From NCBI RefSeq assembly GCF_018408855.1, contig NZ_AP024325.1, forward strand, positions 1 to 64,000: 64,000 bases of DNA, written 5' to 3'. Of the stretch, positions 7,895-17,314 are shown piece after piece (positions within the stretch are counted from its first letter, which is position 1; each line of letters starts with the position of its first letter). The position numbers and the translations under genes are program-made. The notes beneath the pieces are model-generated. The model worked only from the letters and a program-made list of their open reading frames with translations. It made no database searches and was not told the origin of the DNA. Origin of the DNA: Caballeronia sp. NK8. GTDB lineage: Bacteria > Pseudomonadota > Gammaproteobacteria > Burkholderiales > Burkholderiaceae.

Positions 7895-9361
7895 GTGAAG
7901 AACCCCCTGATTCTGGGTCTCGCCATTGTCGCTGTGGACGTGGTCGTGTGGCGCGCGAAGCTGCCCGCGAACGACCTGGCACGACTCTTCATTCGGCTCG
8001 CGCTTTTTTTCGGGCTCAGCTGGATACTTTTTTCGTCTGGTCTTAGTCCTTTTACGCAGGCTCCTTACATCGATGTGGTCGAGCTGCACTGGTTGGGGCA
8101 GGTCCTCGAAATCATCTGGTGGTTGATGGGCGCGCGTCTGCTCACGCTTTCGCTCGACACCCTGCTGCTGCCGCGCGCCTGGAGAAAGCAGCGTCTTTTC
8201 TCGGATGTGTTCGGCGCCGTAGTCTTTCTTGCTGCGGCAGTAGCCGCCCTGGGCTTCGTGCTCGAATTGCCCGTACGCGGACTGGTCGCGACATCGGGCG
8301 CACTCGCCATCGTGCTGGGCCTTGCCATTCAGAGCACGCTCAGCGATGTCTTCGCGGGCATCGTCATCAACACGACGGAGCCGTATGCAATAGGCGACTG
8401 GGTGACGATTGACGACGTTGAAGGCAAGGTCGTCGAGATGAACTGGCGCGCGACGCACTTACTGACGGGTCAGGGAAACACGCTCATCGTGCCGAACGCT
8501 GTCGCGGCAAAGGCGAAGATCACCAACAACAGCAGGCCGGGGGACGTCCACGGGCTGTCGCTCATTCTCGAAATCGAACCCGAGGCGCGACCGAAAACTG
8601 TGCTGGACGCCTTGGGGCGCGCGCTCACGGGCTGCAATGTCATCCTCGCAACGCCGGCTCCGTACGCCCGGATGAAGCGCACCACCGCAAACTCGGTGCA
8701 GTACGAAGTCGTAGCCTTCGTGGCCGACATGAACCAGAAGCTCGCTGTATCAAGCGAACTCTTCGACCTCTGCTACCGCCATCTCGCGTCGGCTGACGTA
8801 GCGTTACGGGCGCTTGGCGTGCCGGCGCCGGCGCTCACGTCGCGTGACGAGAAGGAGGCGCTCCTGAAGCGAGTAAGCCTGTTCGACAGCCTGTCGGGCG
8901 AGGAGGTGACAAGGTTGGCGAAATGCCTCTCCCGACACGAGTATCAGGAGAAACACGAGATTCTGGCGCCGGACACCGTGCCGGACAGTCTCTCGATCGT
9001 GCATTCCGGCGTGCTGTCGGTTTCCCTCGTCGAGTCGGCAGGTAGCCGCGAAATCGCTCGGATTGGGCCGGGTGAAGCGTTCGGCGAAGCGGGGCTGCTC
9101 GCGGGGCTCTCGATGCACGTGTCCATCGCAACGCTCACGCCGTCGGTCTTGTTCCAGCTCGGCAAGGACGACATGACTTCGTTTCTCAAGGATCATCCCG
9201 AGGTTGCGAAGCAGATGTGTCAGCTACTTGCATATCGGCAGGACAAGCTTGGTAAGCTCGTCGCTCCGATGCCTGATGAGCAGAAAAAGGGCCACACGCT
9301 GTTCCAGTGGCTGCTCGCAACAGTCTGGAACCGGCATTCGTTGAACGATGAGTCCGACTAG
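7895..9361 (+). CDS. MscS-family channel with C-terminal cyclic-nucleotide-binding-like domain
   Basis: 488 residues, starting at a GTG preceded by GAGAGGAGC. Four or five hydrophobic helices (about residues 1-150) lead into an MscS core with the pore helix and beta domain (GLAIQSTLSDVFAGIVI, then a NTTEPYAIGDWV-type segment). Residues about 340-460 form a cNMP-binding-like fold. This matches the bacterial bCNG architecture, a relative of mechanosensitive channels. In the phosphate-binding cassette (FGEAGLL, residues 396-402, then SMHVSIAT) the arginine expected near residue 408 to bind the cyclic phosphate is missing and a histidine is nearby. Cyclic-nucleotide gating is therefore doubtful. 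Confidence 0.88.
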   Translation: MKNPLILGLAIVAVDVVVWRAKLPANDLARLFIRLALFFGLSWILFSSGLSPFTQAPYIDVVELHWLGQVLEIIWWLMGARLLTLSLDTLLLPRAWRKQRLFSDVFGAVVFLAAAVAALGFVLELPVRGLVATSGALAIVLGLAIQSTLSDVFAGIVINTTEPYAIGDWVTIDDVEGKVVEMNWRATHLLTGQGNTLIVPNAVAAKAKITNNSRPGDVHGLSLILEIEPEARPKTVLDALGRALTGCNVILATPAPYARMKRTTANSVQYEVVAFVADMNQKLAVSSELFDLCYRHLASADVALRALGVPAPALTSRDEKEALLKRVSLFDSLSGEEVTRLAKCLSRHEYQEKHEILAPDTVPDSLSIVHSGVLSVSLVESAGSREIARIGPGEAFGEAGLLAGLSMHVSIATLTPSVLFQLGKDDMTSFLKDHPEVAKQMCQLLAYRQDKLGKLVAPMPDEQKKGHTLFQWLLATVWNRHSLNDESD

Positions 9362-9462
9362 CGGGCGAGCTAAAATTCGACCAACGCGCACGATAATGCC
9401 GTAAGGCCTGTCTGCACGGCAGGACAGTTGATTTTCAGATTTCCGCAGAGGGTGACATAGGC

Positions 9463-10074
9463 ATGGCTAATGAGGTAAGCGCACGCTACTTGATTTCGTC
9501 CGACGCTGCACAGGAAAAGGCAGAGCTTCTGCAGGAGCTGGCTGGTGGCAAGAACGCGCTGCGCCTGAATCAGGCGCTCGAAGCCGTGGCGTCGGGTTGC
9601 GGGTTCGAGCGATGGCGTGAGTTGGTGGCTACCAACGCGAGGTTGGCCGCGGGCGAGGCAAACTCCCTCGGCATTTCCGCGCTCATGCTGGCCGATGACC
9701 ACCACGTCGACGCAGAGACGCTTGCGGCTCGGCGCGCGCTGCAGGTGGAAACCGTTCGCGGTGTCATCACATGTTCCTATGCCCGAGCGCAAGAGCTCGT
9801 GGTGCAGTGGGCTCTGTCCGGCTCGCCGCACGGTCTTCAGACAAGCGCCGCGGGGCCTGCCCAAGCAGACTCTCAGGAGGGCGACGACGAAACGCGTAGT
9901 TCAGTCGTCGGTGAGGAATCGCAGCAGGCCCTTGAGGAAACGCTCAACGATGCGTTGTTTGCGGCCACGCAGGAGTTCGGACCCGACGAGTCTCCCTATG
10001 CGCCGCCTTCCACGCCTTCGGCGCCAGTCGCGGTGAGTTACAAGAAACGTCGCTCTCGGGCCGACGACAGGTAG
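9463..10074 (+). CDS. Hypothetical protein
   Basis: This 203-residue protein has no recognised family. The first 120 residues are mostly helical and protein-like (QALEAVASGCGFERWRELV and neighbours). The next 60 are acidic and Gln/Ser-rich, and the tail is short and basic (KKRRSRADDR). There is no signal peptide or membrane helix. It is followed after 27 nt by another hypothetical gene on the same strand, so the two may be co-transcribed. Codon use matches the host. Confidence 0.65.
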   Translation: MANEVSARYLISSDAAQEKAELLQELAGGKNALRLNQALEAVASGCGFERWRELVATNARLAAGEANSLGISALMLADDHHVDAETLAARRALQVETVRGVITCSYARAQELVVQWALSGSPHGLQTSAAGPAQADSQEGDDETRSSVVGEESQQALEETLNDALFAATQEFGPDESPYAPPSTPSAPVAVSYKKRRSRADDR

Positions 10075-10101
10075 AACGCCGAACGCTGAGTTGAATATTC
10101 G

Positions 10102-10497
10102 ATGTCATCCAAGGTCAGAAACTCATTGCTCTGGATTCTCGAGCCTCTCGAAGGCGACGAGACGTATTTCCGAAAGCGAATGTTCGGCAGCGACGCGGCA
10201 TACGTCGATGGGCTGCTGTGCCTGGTTGTGGCCGACCGCGACGAGCCGTGGAATGGTTTGCTGGTATGCACGTCGCAGGAACGACACGCTGCACTTATCA
10301 AGGACATGCCCGCCTTGCACCCGCATCAGGTTCTCGGGAAATGGCTTTGCGTAAAGCAAAGCGACCCTGCGTTCGAGGATGTCGTCCGTCGTGTTACCTC
10401 GCTTGTCCTGTCACGTGATCCGCGCATCGGCGTCGCGCCGAAACCACGGCGACCGGCGACCAAGCGCCGAGCCGAATCGAAAGAACGTCAAACCTGA
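10102..10497 (+). CDS. Conserved-looking hypothetical protein
   Basis: A 131-residue soluble protein with an alpha/beta core of about 100 residues and a basic Lys/Arg-rich tail ([16 protein letters not shown]). The core pattern ([10 protein letters not shown], then [21 protein letters not shown]) is reminiscent of small MmcQ/YjbR-like folds, but this is only an impression. Its 3' end overlaps the convergent chemoreceptor gene by 10 nt. Confidence 0.6.
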   Translation: MSSKVRNSLLWILEPLEGDETYFRKRMFGSDAAYVDGLLCLVVADRDEPWNGLLVCTSQERHAALIKDMPALHPHQVLGKWLCVKQSDPAFEDVVRRVTSLVLSRDPRIGVAPKPRRPATKRRAESKERQT

Positions 10498-12035
10498 AAC
10501 GCCTGCACCGTCTGCCTGAGTTCGCGCGCTTGCGCATCGAGCGAGAGCGCCGCCGCTGCCGCCTCGTTGACGAGCGCCGCGTTACCCTGCATCAGCCGAT
10601 CCATCTGCGAGACAGCGTCGTTCACTTCATCGATGCCACCGCTTTGCTCGCTCGACGCCGTCGCGATGGCTTCGACGAGTGCGGACACGCCATCGACGGA
10701 AGCGAGCAGATCGGTGAGCGTCGAACCCGCGTGCTTCACCGTCGATCCGCTCGACTCGACATGCGCGTTGACTTCGCGCGTCAATTGCGCGATTTCCTTC
10801 GCCGCTCCCGACGAACGACGCGCGAGCGCGCGAACTTCCTCCGCGACGACGGCGAAGCCGCGCCCGAGCGATCCCGCTCGCGCTGCTTCGACGGCGGCAT
10901 TCAGCGCGAGAAGATTGGTCTGGAATGCAATCGATTCGATGACGCCCGTGATCTGCCCGATCTGCGCCGAACGCGCCGACAAATCGGTCATGCGCGCGAT
11001 CGCGTCGGCGACGGCGCGTTCGCCGTCTTTCGCACGCACCGACGCTTCCTTTGCGAGCTCGCGCGCGCGGTTCGCGTGATCGGCGTTCGTGCGCACCGTC
11101 GACGCGATCTGTTCCATGCTCGCCGACGTCTGCTGCAAACTCGCCGCGTGCTCCTCGGTGCGCGCGGACAGCGCGTGATTGCCCTCGGTGATATCCGCCG
11201 CCGCGATGCCGATGGTGTCGGTCGAGCGCTTGATGTCGCCGACCATCGATGCGAGCTGGCTGCGCATCAGGCTCATCGCGTGCATCACGCTTTGCGTGTC
11301 GCCGGGCGCGACGGGTACATCCGTCAGCAGGTCGCCCTGCGACACGCGCCGCGCGACGTTCGCCGCGAGCGCCGGCTCGCCGCCCAGTTGCCGGATCAGC
11401 GCGCGCGCCATCGAAAGGCACAGCCATCCGACGAGCGCCACGCCCGCGGCGATGCACGCGCCGACAGTCCACTGCACGACACGGCTCACGCGTTGCGCGT
11501 GGTCGTACTCCTGCTGCGCGGCGCTTAGCTGGAATGCGCGCAATTCGGTGGTTTCCTTCTTGACGCGCGCGGCGGTCGGCTCGATTTGCTGCGTCACGAT
11601 CCACTGCGCTTCCGAAAGATTGTTCGCGGCAAGCAGGCTGGCCGTCGGGCGAAAGCCCTTGTCGCGCAGGGTCGCCCAATCGCTGGCGAGGCGTTTGGCG
11701 AGCGGCGCTTCGGTGGCATCGAGCGGATAGCGCAGATAGCGGCCGAGCAGGGCATCGATATTCGCGATGCGCTGCTGCGTCGACGTCACCACGGTCTGCG
11801 TCTTTTGCGCCGATGGATCGAGCACCGCGTCGCTGATCGCGAACTGGCTCTGCGTGATGAGTTCGTCGATGGTCGAAATGGTTTGCAGCGCCTGCGCGCG
11901 GCCTTCGAAGACGTGACGCAGCGCGGCATTGCCTTGCTGGACGCCGAATAATCCGACGCTGCCGACCGCGACGAGCACGGCGGCGACCGCGCCCGTGACG
12001 ATCGCGAGGCGCGCCCTGACAGTGAGCTTCGACAT
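10488..12035 (-). CDS. Methyl-accepting chemotaxis protein
   Basis: About 515 residues in the classical order. A first membrane helix ([20 protein letters not shown]) precedes a periplasmic four-helix-bundle sensor of about 150 residues. A second membrane helix, a HAMP linker and a long cytoplasmic signalling coiled coil follow. The hairpin tip [20 protein letters not shown] is conserved and contacts CheA/CheW. There is no C-terminal NWETF-type pentapeptide, so methylation would rely on untethered CheR/CheB. The start [10 protein letters not shown] was chosen because it puts the first helix at the N-terminus. The ligand is not predictable. Confidence 0.92.
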   Translation of the reverse strand: MSKLTVRARLAIVTGAVAAVLVAVGSVGLFGVQQGNAALRHVFEGRAQALQTISTIDELITQSQFAISDAVLDPSAQKTQTVVTSTQQRIANIDALLGRYLRYPLDATEAPLAKRLASDWATLRDKGFRPTASLLAANNLSEAQWIVTQQIEPTAARVKKETTELRAFQLSAAQQEYDHAQRVSRVVQWTVGACIAAGVALVGWLCLSMARALIRQLGGEPALAANVARRVSQGDLLTDVPVAPGDTQSVMHAMSLMRSQLASMVGDIKRSTDTIGIAAADITEGNHALSARTEEHAASLQQTSASMEQIASTVRTNADHANRARELAKEASVRAKDGERAVADAIARMTDLSARSAQIGQITGVIESIAFQTNLLALNAAVEAARAGSLGRGFAVVAEEVRALARRSSGAAKEIAQLTREVNAHVESSGSTVKHAGSTLTDLLASVDGVSALVEAIATASSEQSGGIDEVNDAVSQMDRLMQGNAALVNEAAAAALSLDAQARELRQTVQAFQV

Positions 12036-12228
12036 ATGCGGTAGAGGAGAAAAAGTGCGCGTGGAAAGTCTGATTCGGCGCGAGCGGCCAATCCTCAGAC
12101 TTTTTCGAGAAGCGCAATCTACCGGCGGTTCAAGACGGTTGTGTGACAACCGCATCCCTCATGTGCCGAATACGTTTGCGTCCGATGCCCGCGCGCTTTT
12201 CCAACGGGCACGAAGCGCGAGCACCGAC

Positions 12229-12933
12229 TCAGTTGCGCTTCGGAATCTCGAGTCCGCGCTGCACGGCGGGGCGGTCCAGAAAGGCCTTGAGCGTGCGCTC
12301 CACGTTCCCGAACTCATGAAAGTCCACGAGTTCGCGCGCCTCATAGAAGCCGATCAGATTGCGCACCCACGGAAACACCGAAATATCCGCGATGCTGTAC
12401 TCGTCGCCCATGATCCAGTCGCGCCCGTCGAGGCGCTTTTCGAGCACCGCAAGCAGTCGCTTCGATTCCGCGACGTAACGCGCGCGTGGCCGCTTGTCCT
12501 CGTAATCCTTGCCGGCGAATTTGTGGAAGAAGCCGACTTGCCCGAACATCGGGCCGATGCCGCCCATCTGGAACATCAGCCATTGCAGCGCTTCGTAGCG
12601 CTTCGCGACGTCGTCGGGCATGAACTTGCCGCTCTTCGCCGCCAGATAGACGAGAATCGCGCCCGATTCGAACAGCGGCAACGGCTCGCCATTGGGCCCG
12701 TCCGGATCGATGATCGCGGGAATCTTGTTGTTCGGATTCAGCGATAGAAACTCGTCCGAAAGCTGGTCGTTGGTATCGAAACGCACCAGATGCGGCTCGT
12801 AGGGCAGGCCGGTTTCCTCGAGCATGATCGAGACTTTCACGCCGTTGGGCGTCGGCAGCGAGTACAACTGGATGCGCTCGGGATGCTGAGCAGGCCATTT
12901 GCGGGTGATCGGAAAATCGGCAAGCGCGGTCAT
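12229..12933 (-). CDS. Glutathione S-transferase, YghU/YfcG (nu) type
   Basis: This 234-residue protein has an N-terminal thioredoxin-like GST domain (about residues 20-105) and an all-helical C-terminal domain. The LPTPNGVKVSIMLEE segment contains the Thr and Asn (about residues 28 and 30) that replace the usual catalytic Tyr/Ser in disulfide-bond oxidoreductases of the YfcG/YghU class. NNKIPAI and ESGAILVYLA form the glutathione-binding loop. It probably reduces small disulfides or organic hydroperoxides using glutathione. It is a single-gene unit. Confidence 0.88.
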   Translation of the reverse strand: MTALADFPITRKWPAQHPERIQLYSLPTPNGVKVSIMLEETGLPYEPHLVRFDTNDQLSDEFLSLNPNNKIPAIIDPDGPNGEPLPLFESGAILVYLAAKSGKFMPDDVAKRYEALQWLMFQMGGIGPMFGQVGFFHKFAGKDYEDKRPRARYVAESKRLLAVLEKRLDGRDWIMGDEYSIADISVFPWVRNLIGFYEARELVDFHEFGNVERTLKAFLDRPAVQRGLEIPKRN

Positions 12934-13318
12934 TTAGGGTCCTCGAAGGTCGGAACCGCGAATATAACCATTTCGACGTTTTCCTGTTGCTTACGGCTTG
13001 CGCGCGCAGTCATCGGATCGCCGCATCGAAAAGTGAAGATTGAGGGATCTCGTACAGACGCCGCCTGTCGAAGCGCAGAACCTGTCTTTAACTTCACTAC
13101 AAAAGCGATTGTAGGAATCGCTGTACGAGAACGAGGATTGCGCGTAACGCCAAAGGTCAAGAAGTCAACCAACACTAGAAACCAAGCCCCTGCGGGAATA
13201 ATGCAGCGCGTGCGCGAGGTGCGGGCCGATTCGCCAGATTCGCTGGCTCGCTTATTGCATCGACTCGGATGCCTGAGCATTCCTGTCGGCCCTTACGAAC
13301 CGTTGGTTTTGACTCGCC
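12934..13318. other. Intergenic segment with a 10-bp inverted repeat
   Basis: 385 bp without a convincing gene. TCTCGTACAG (13048-13057) and CTGTACGAGA (13121-13130) are perfect complements, and inside them AGTGAAG (13032-13038 region) also pairs with CTTCACT (13092-13098) in an overlapping alternative. This could be a structured RNA or the leader of the next gene. A short open frame on the minus strand lacks support. Confidence 0.4.
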
Positions 13319-13816
13319 ATGAAAACCGCTCCTCTCGCAACGCTTACCGCATTCGCTGCCGTGGTCGGGGGACTGCTGCCCAGCCTGTGCGGCGCAACCC
13401 CTCTGGAAAGCCAGCTCGATTGCAAGTCCAGCGCGCACAGGTTCATTGCGCCGCTCGTCGCCGACAAGTCCATCGACGCGCGACCGATGCGCGTCGAGGC
13501 GAATTCCGTGAACGCCTTCAAGCCGACGCAGGGCAGCGAACTCACGGCATACGGTTTTCGCGTCTATGCCGTGCTGGGTTACGAGCACGGCGACGACATG
13601 TTCAAGCGAGGCAGCGGCCAGCCGATCAACGACTCCGCGTACGGCGTCGTGGTGCTCGCCGCGTCGGAGACGGTGGAGGAGAAAGTGCGTGAAGCGGGCA
13701 GCACGGCCGTGGTTAAGCAGATCGTGCCGATGCTGATGACCGCCGTCTTCTGCGACGGCAGCGCGTTGCGCAACACGGCGGGGCCGGTCACGACGGAAGC
13801 GTCCCGTAATCGGTGA
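13319..13816 (+). CDS. Exported hypothetical protein
   Basis: A 165-residue protein with a clear Sec signal peptide (MKTAPLATLTAFAAVVGGLL, cleavage near CGA-TP, about residue 26). The mature part of about 140 residues holds two cysteines and an alternating alpha/beta pattern and is likely periplasmic. No family was recognised. It stands alone in its transcription unit, with a 115-bp gap to the following SDR gene. Confidence 0.65.
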   Translation: MKTAPLATLTAFAAVVGGLLPSLCGATPLESQLDCKSSAHRFIAPLVADKSIDARPMRVEANSVNAFKPTQGSELTAYGFRVYAVLGYEHGDDMFKRGSGQPINDSAYGVVVLAASETVEEKVREAGSTAVVKQIVPMLMTAVFCDGSALRNTAGPVTTEASRNR

Positions 13817-13931
13817 AACGCGCGTTGAAGCGCGCGTCGAATCAGCGCCGAAATGCGCTGAGTCGTCGATAATGTTCTCCCGAATTCAGCGCGCGCAAGT
13901 GTCGCGCGCATAACGACAGGAGAACGCCGAT

Positions 13932-14699
13932 ATGTCCGATGCAGCCAACCAGTCTCAACGAATCGCAATCGTCACCGGAGCGGGCAGCGGCATCGGCCGC
14001 GCGGCGGCGCTGGCCCTGCTCGGCGACGGCTGGTCGGTCGTGCTGGCGGGCAGGCGTCCCGCGCCGCTCGAAGCAGTGATCGGCGAATCGAACGCTGGGG
14101 CGCGCGCGCTCGCCGTGCCGACCGACGTCGCCGATCCGAAATCGGTCGAAAACCTCTTCAAGGCGGCGGTCGAACGCTTCGGCCGCGTCGATCTGCTGTT
14201 CAACAATGCCGGCGTGTCGAATCCGCCCGGACCGTTCGAGGACTGGACGCCCGAGCAATGGCGCAACGTCGTGGACATCAATCTGAACGGCATGTTCTTT
14301 TGCCTGCAACAGGCATTCCGCACGATGAAGGCGCAAACGCCGATGGGCGGGCGCATCATCAATAACGGCTCGATTTCCGCGAGCGCGCCGCGCCCGAACT
14401 CGGCGGCCTACACGGCGACGAAGCACGCGGTCCAGGGCCTCACCAAGACAGCATCGCTCGACGGCCGCAAGTACGACATCGCGGTCGGTCAGATCGATAT
14501 CGGCAACGCGTTCACCGAGCTGTCCGAGCGCATGTCGCGCGGCGTGCCGCAGGCGAACGGCGAAATCGCCGTCGAACCGATGATGGACGTGAAGTTCGTC
14601 GGACAGTCGGTGCTGTACATGGCCAATCTGCCGCTCGAGGCGAACGTGCTGTTCCACACCGTGATGGCCACCAAGATGCCGTTCGTCGGGCGCGGCTGA
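13932..14699 (+). CDS. SDR-family NAD(P)-dependent oxidoreductase
   Basis: This classical short-chain dehydrogenase has 255 residues. It shows the Rossmann cofactor motif [12 protein letters not shown] (about 16-27), NNAG at about 94, catalytic Ser in the SISAS strand and the YTATK (YxxxK) dyad at about 161-165. Aspartate/arginine choice after beta-2 (AGRRPAPLE) suggests NADP(H) preference, though this is weak. AGGAGAA precedes the ATG at good spacing. The substrate cannot be inferred. A small unrelated gene converges on it. Confidence 0.9.
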   Translation: MSDAANQSQRIAIVTGAGSGIGRAAALALLGDGWSVVLAGRRPAPLEAVIGESNAGARALAVPTDVADPKSVENLFKAAVERFGRVDLLFNNAGVSNPPGPFEDWTPEQWRNVVDINLNGMFFCLQQAFRTMKAQTPMGGRIINNGSISASAPRPNSAAYTATKHAVQGLTKTASLDGRKYDIAVGQIDIGNAFTELSERMSRGVPQANGEIAVEPMMDVKFVGQSVLYMANLPLEANVLFHTVMATKMPFVGRG

Positions 14700-14707
14700 C
14701 CCTTCTT

Positions 14708-14938
14708 CTACGCCGTCCGATACCAGACGCGAATGCCCGAGTACCAGTGGCTCACGCTGGTATCGTCGCCGGCGCCGAACGTCGAGAGGCTCTCGACGTT
14801 CAGCACGTCGACTCCGTTCTCCTCGATCCACCTGTTCGCGCGCTCGACGAGCGCCGCGCCGTTCTCGTACACGTTGCCCTTGATGATGTGATGCTGCACG
14901 ATCTGTCGCTCGAAATCTTCGTAAGCGATCTTCGCCAT
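14708..14938 (-). CDS. Small conserved hypothetical protein
   Basis: A 76-residue soluble protein whose ATG is preceded by a very good ribosome binding site (CACAGGAGACGACGG). The sequence is protein-like and alpha/beta (MAKIAYEDFERQIVQHHIIK at the start, SVSHWYSGIRVWYRTA at the end). The longer upstream reading is Arg/Cys-rich and was rejected. It is divergent from acoR and may share its control region. Function unknown. Confidence 0.7.
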   Translation of the reverse strand: MAKIAYEDFERQIVQHHIIKGNVYENGAALVERANRWIEENGVDVLNVESLSTFGAGDDTSVSHWYSGIRVWYRTA

Positions 14939-15107
14939 CCGTCGTCTCCTGTGTTTTCGTTCTGATGCGCCGAGGTTTCCACACGCGCTTTTGCTGCGGC
15001 GCAGCGCTATCGCCGCATGACGCGTTGTGCCGATTCGAGCATCATATGGCCTGAGACACGCTCGTGCGAATCGGTTTATCCCGCGTTCGCGCGCAAAGGA
15101 GAGCACG

Positions 15108-17114
15108 ATGGACATGCGGCAACGCGAGCACATCGAGGCAGTCGTCGCGGCGACCACGCGGGCGGAACCGGCCATGTCCGCGCCCGCGCCGCTGCGCACG
15201 CACGAGAGCATCATCGAGTCTTCGTGGCGGCGTTGCGTGCATCAGTACGGACTCGATCCGTCGCGCATGCAGGAAGCGCGCATCCTGACGCAGACGCGCC
15301 TGCGCGAGCATCAGCAGCGCATCGACGATTTCGCGCGGATCGCGCGTCACGGTCTCGAAACCTTGTACGAGCATGTCGCGGGCATGGGCTATGTCGTGCT
15401 GCTCACCGATGCGTCCGGCGTGACGGTCGACTATCTCGGCGACGCGAACACGGATTCCGCGCTGCGCCGCGCGGGGCTGTATCTCGGCGCGGAGTGGAGC
15501 GAAGCCGGCGCGGGCACCTGCGCGGTCGGCACCGCGCTCACGACGGGCCAGGCGCTCACGGTGCATCAGATCGATCACTTCGACGCGACGCATATCCCGC
15601 TCACCTGCACCGCCGCGCCGCTCTTCGATTCGCGCGGCGCGCTCGCCGCGATCCTCGATATCTCCGCGCTCACCTCGCCGCAGGCGCGCGACAGCCAGAA
15701 TCTGGCGCTGCAGCTCGTGCGTATCTACGCGGGACATATCGAGAACGCGAACTTCCTGCGCACGCATCGGCAGGACTGGATTCTGAAGCTGAACACATCG
15801 CCGGAATTCGTCGATGTCGATCCCGAATACCTGATCGCGCTCGATGCGAGCGGACGCATCGTCGGACACAATCGGCGCGCGCACGCGATGCTCGCAGCGG
15901 AGATCGGCCGGCCGATCGCGCCGGGCGCATTCGCAAGCGAGCCGGTGGCGTCGCTGATCGGCGTGCCGTTCGATACGCTCTTCGATGCGCGCATCGAGGA
16001 ACTGGGCCGCTTCGTCTATTCGCGGCCGAGCGAGTTGCGCGCGGTGCCGCTCGCGAAATCGGGCGCGCTGCTGTATCTGAGCGTGATGCCGCCCGCGCCA
16101 TGCGTCACGCCCGCGACGAACGCGGTGTCACAACGCAATGTCGAAGTGCCCGCGGCGCTGGCCGCGCTGAGCGGCGGCGATGCGACGCTCAAGCGCCAAC
16201 TGGAACGCGCGGCGAAGCTCGTCGATTCACCGATCAACCTGCTCGTCAACGGCGAAACCGGCAGCGGCAAGGAGTTCTTTGCGAAGGCGTTGCACCGCGC
16301 GAGCGCGCGGCGCGCGGGGCCGTTCGTCGCGGTGAACTGCGCGGCGATTCCGGAGACGCTCATCGAAAGCGAACTGTTCGGGCATCTGCCGAACAGCTTT
16401 TCGGGCGCGGGCGCGAAGGGCAAGCGCGGGCTGATTCAGGAAGCCGACGGCGGCACGCTTTTCCTCGATGAAATCGGCGACATGCCGCGCGAACTCCAAT
16501 CGCGTCTGCTGCGCGTGCTGGCCGAAGGCGAAGTGCTCGCGATCGGCGCGTCGCGGCCCGTATCGGTCGATGTGCGCGTGATTTCCGCAACCCATCATTC
16601 GCTCGATGCGCTCATGCAGGACGGACGTTTCCGCGAGGACCTCTACTACCGCCTGAACGGCGCGCGCTTCACGCTGCCGCCGCTGCGGGAACGCACCGAT
16701 CTCGACTGGCTCGTCGACAAATTCGTCGAAGGCGCGGTCACGCTATCACCCGCTGCGCGCGAGCGCTTGCATCGGCATGAGTGGCCGGGCAATCTGCGCG
16801 AGCTGTGCAACGTGCTGCGTTATGCGCGCGCGGTGTGCTCGAACGGCCTGATCGACGTCGATGACCTGCCGGAAGGCTTCGGCAGCGCCGCCACTGCCGC
16901 AGCGCCGGTCGAACCGCCGCCGCGCGTCATCGAGGATTTCGATCCGCATCGCCTGCCGCCGGAAGGCATGTTGCTGATGCAGTATCTGCGCGCGGCGAGC
17001 TGGAACCTGAGCGCGGTCGCGCGGCAGATCGGCGTGAGCCGCATGACGCTGTACCGACGCATGGCGCGCTACGGCATCCGCTCGCCGAATCAACGCGACG
17101 CGAACGGCCGCTGA
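15108..17114 (+). CDS. acoR: Sigma-54-dependent activator AcoR
   Basis: This 668-residue enhancer-binding protein has an N-terminal GAF-like sensory region (about 60-230) and a linker. The AAA+ domain (about 350-590) has Walker A GETGSGKE at 382-389 and Walker B GGTLFLDEIGD at about 450. A Fis-type helix-turn-helix (WNLSAVARQIGVSRMTLYRR, about 630-650) ends the protein. The sigma-54 contact loop reads NSFSGA (429-434) instead of GAFTGA: the key Phe is kept and Thr becomes Ser. The gene lies immediately upstream of acoXABC, in the standard AcoR position. It would sense acetoin and activate the downstream sigma-54 promoter. The start was chosen from the AAAGGAGA ribosome binding site. Confidence 0.93.
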   Translation: MDMRQREHIEAVVAATTRAEPAMSAPAPLRTHESIIESSWRRCVHQYGLDPSRMQEARILTQTRLREHQQRIDDFARIARHGLETLYEHVAGMGYVVLLTDASGVTVDYLGDANTDSALRRAGLYLGAEWSEAGAGTCAVGTALTTGQALTVHQIDHFDATHIPLTCTAAPLFDSRGALAAILDISALTSPQARDSQNLALQLVRIYAGHIENANFLRTHRQDWILKLNTSPEFVDVDPEYLIALDASGRIVGHNRRAHAMLAAEIGRPIAPGAFASEPVASLIGVPFDTLFDARIEELGRFVYSRPSELRAVPLAKSGALLYLSVMPPAPCVTPATNAVSQRNVEVPAALAALSGGDATLKRQLERAAKLVDSPINLLVNGETGSGKEFFAKALHRASARRAGPFVAVNCAAIPETLIESELFGHLPNSFSGAGAKGKRGLIQEADGGTLFLDEIGDMPRELQSRLLRVLAEGEVLAIGASRPVSVDVRVISATHHSLDALMQDGRFREDLYYRLNGARFTLPPLRERTDLDWLVDKFVEGAVTLSPAARERLHRHEWPGNLRELCNVLRYARAVCSNGLIDVDDLPEGFGSAATAAAPVEPPPRVIEDFDPHRLPPEGMLLMQYLRAASWNLSAVARQIGVSRMTLYRRMARYGIRSPNQRDANGR

Positions 17115-17150
17115 GCACGCCGATACGCCTGTACACCCCGCGATACACCT

Positions 17151-17176
17151 GCCGCTGTGACACCTGTCACGGCGGC
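17151..17176 (+). promoter_or_regulatory. Inverted repeat, predicted AcoR upstream activating site
   Basis: GTGACA and TGTCAC flank CC, and the symmetry extends outward through GCCGC/GCGGC with one mismatch, giving a 26-bp near-perfect dyad. It is centred about 115 bp upstream of the start site predicted from the sigma-54 promoter, a usual enhancer position. Confidence 0.75.
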
Positions 17177-17252
17177 AGCCCGTGCACCCTCTGAAGCGCC
17201 CGTTTTCCGCGGGTAATCCCTCGTTTTTACGCGTCTGAAAACGCCGTGCCGA

Positions 17253-17269
17253 TTGGCATGGCGCTTGCC
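17253..17269 (+). promoter_or_regulatory. Sigma-54 (-24/-12) promoter of acoXABC
   Basis: TTGGCATGGCGCTTGCC has the invariant GG (17255-17256) and GC (17267-17268) exactly 10 nt apart and matches the -24/-12 consensus closely. Transcription should begin near 17280, 35 nt before acoX. Confidence 0.9.
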
Positions 17270-17314
17270 TTTATCCGCCGCACAAAACATACGACACACA
17301 ACGGAGACACAGGC

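Noticed and set aside
12930..13280. A 116-codon minus-strand frame in the intergenic gap
   Set aside because: No ribosome binding site, and it runs into the promoter of the glutathione-transferase gene; codon pattern is not host-like.
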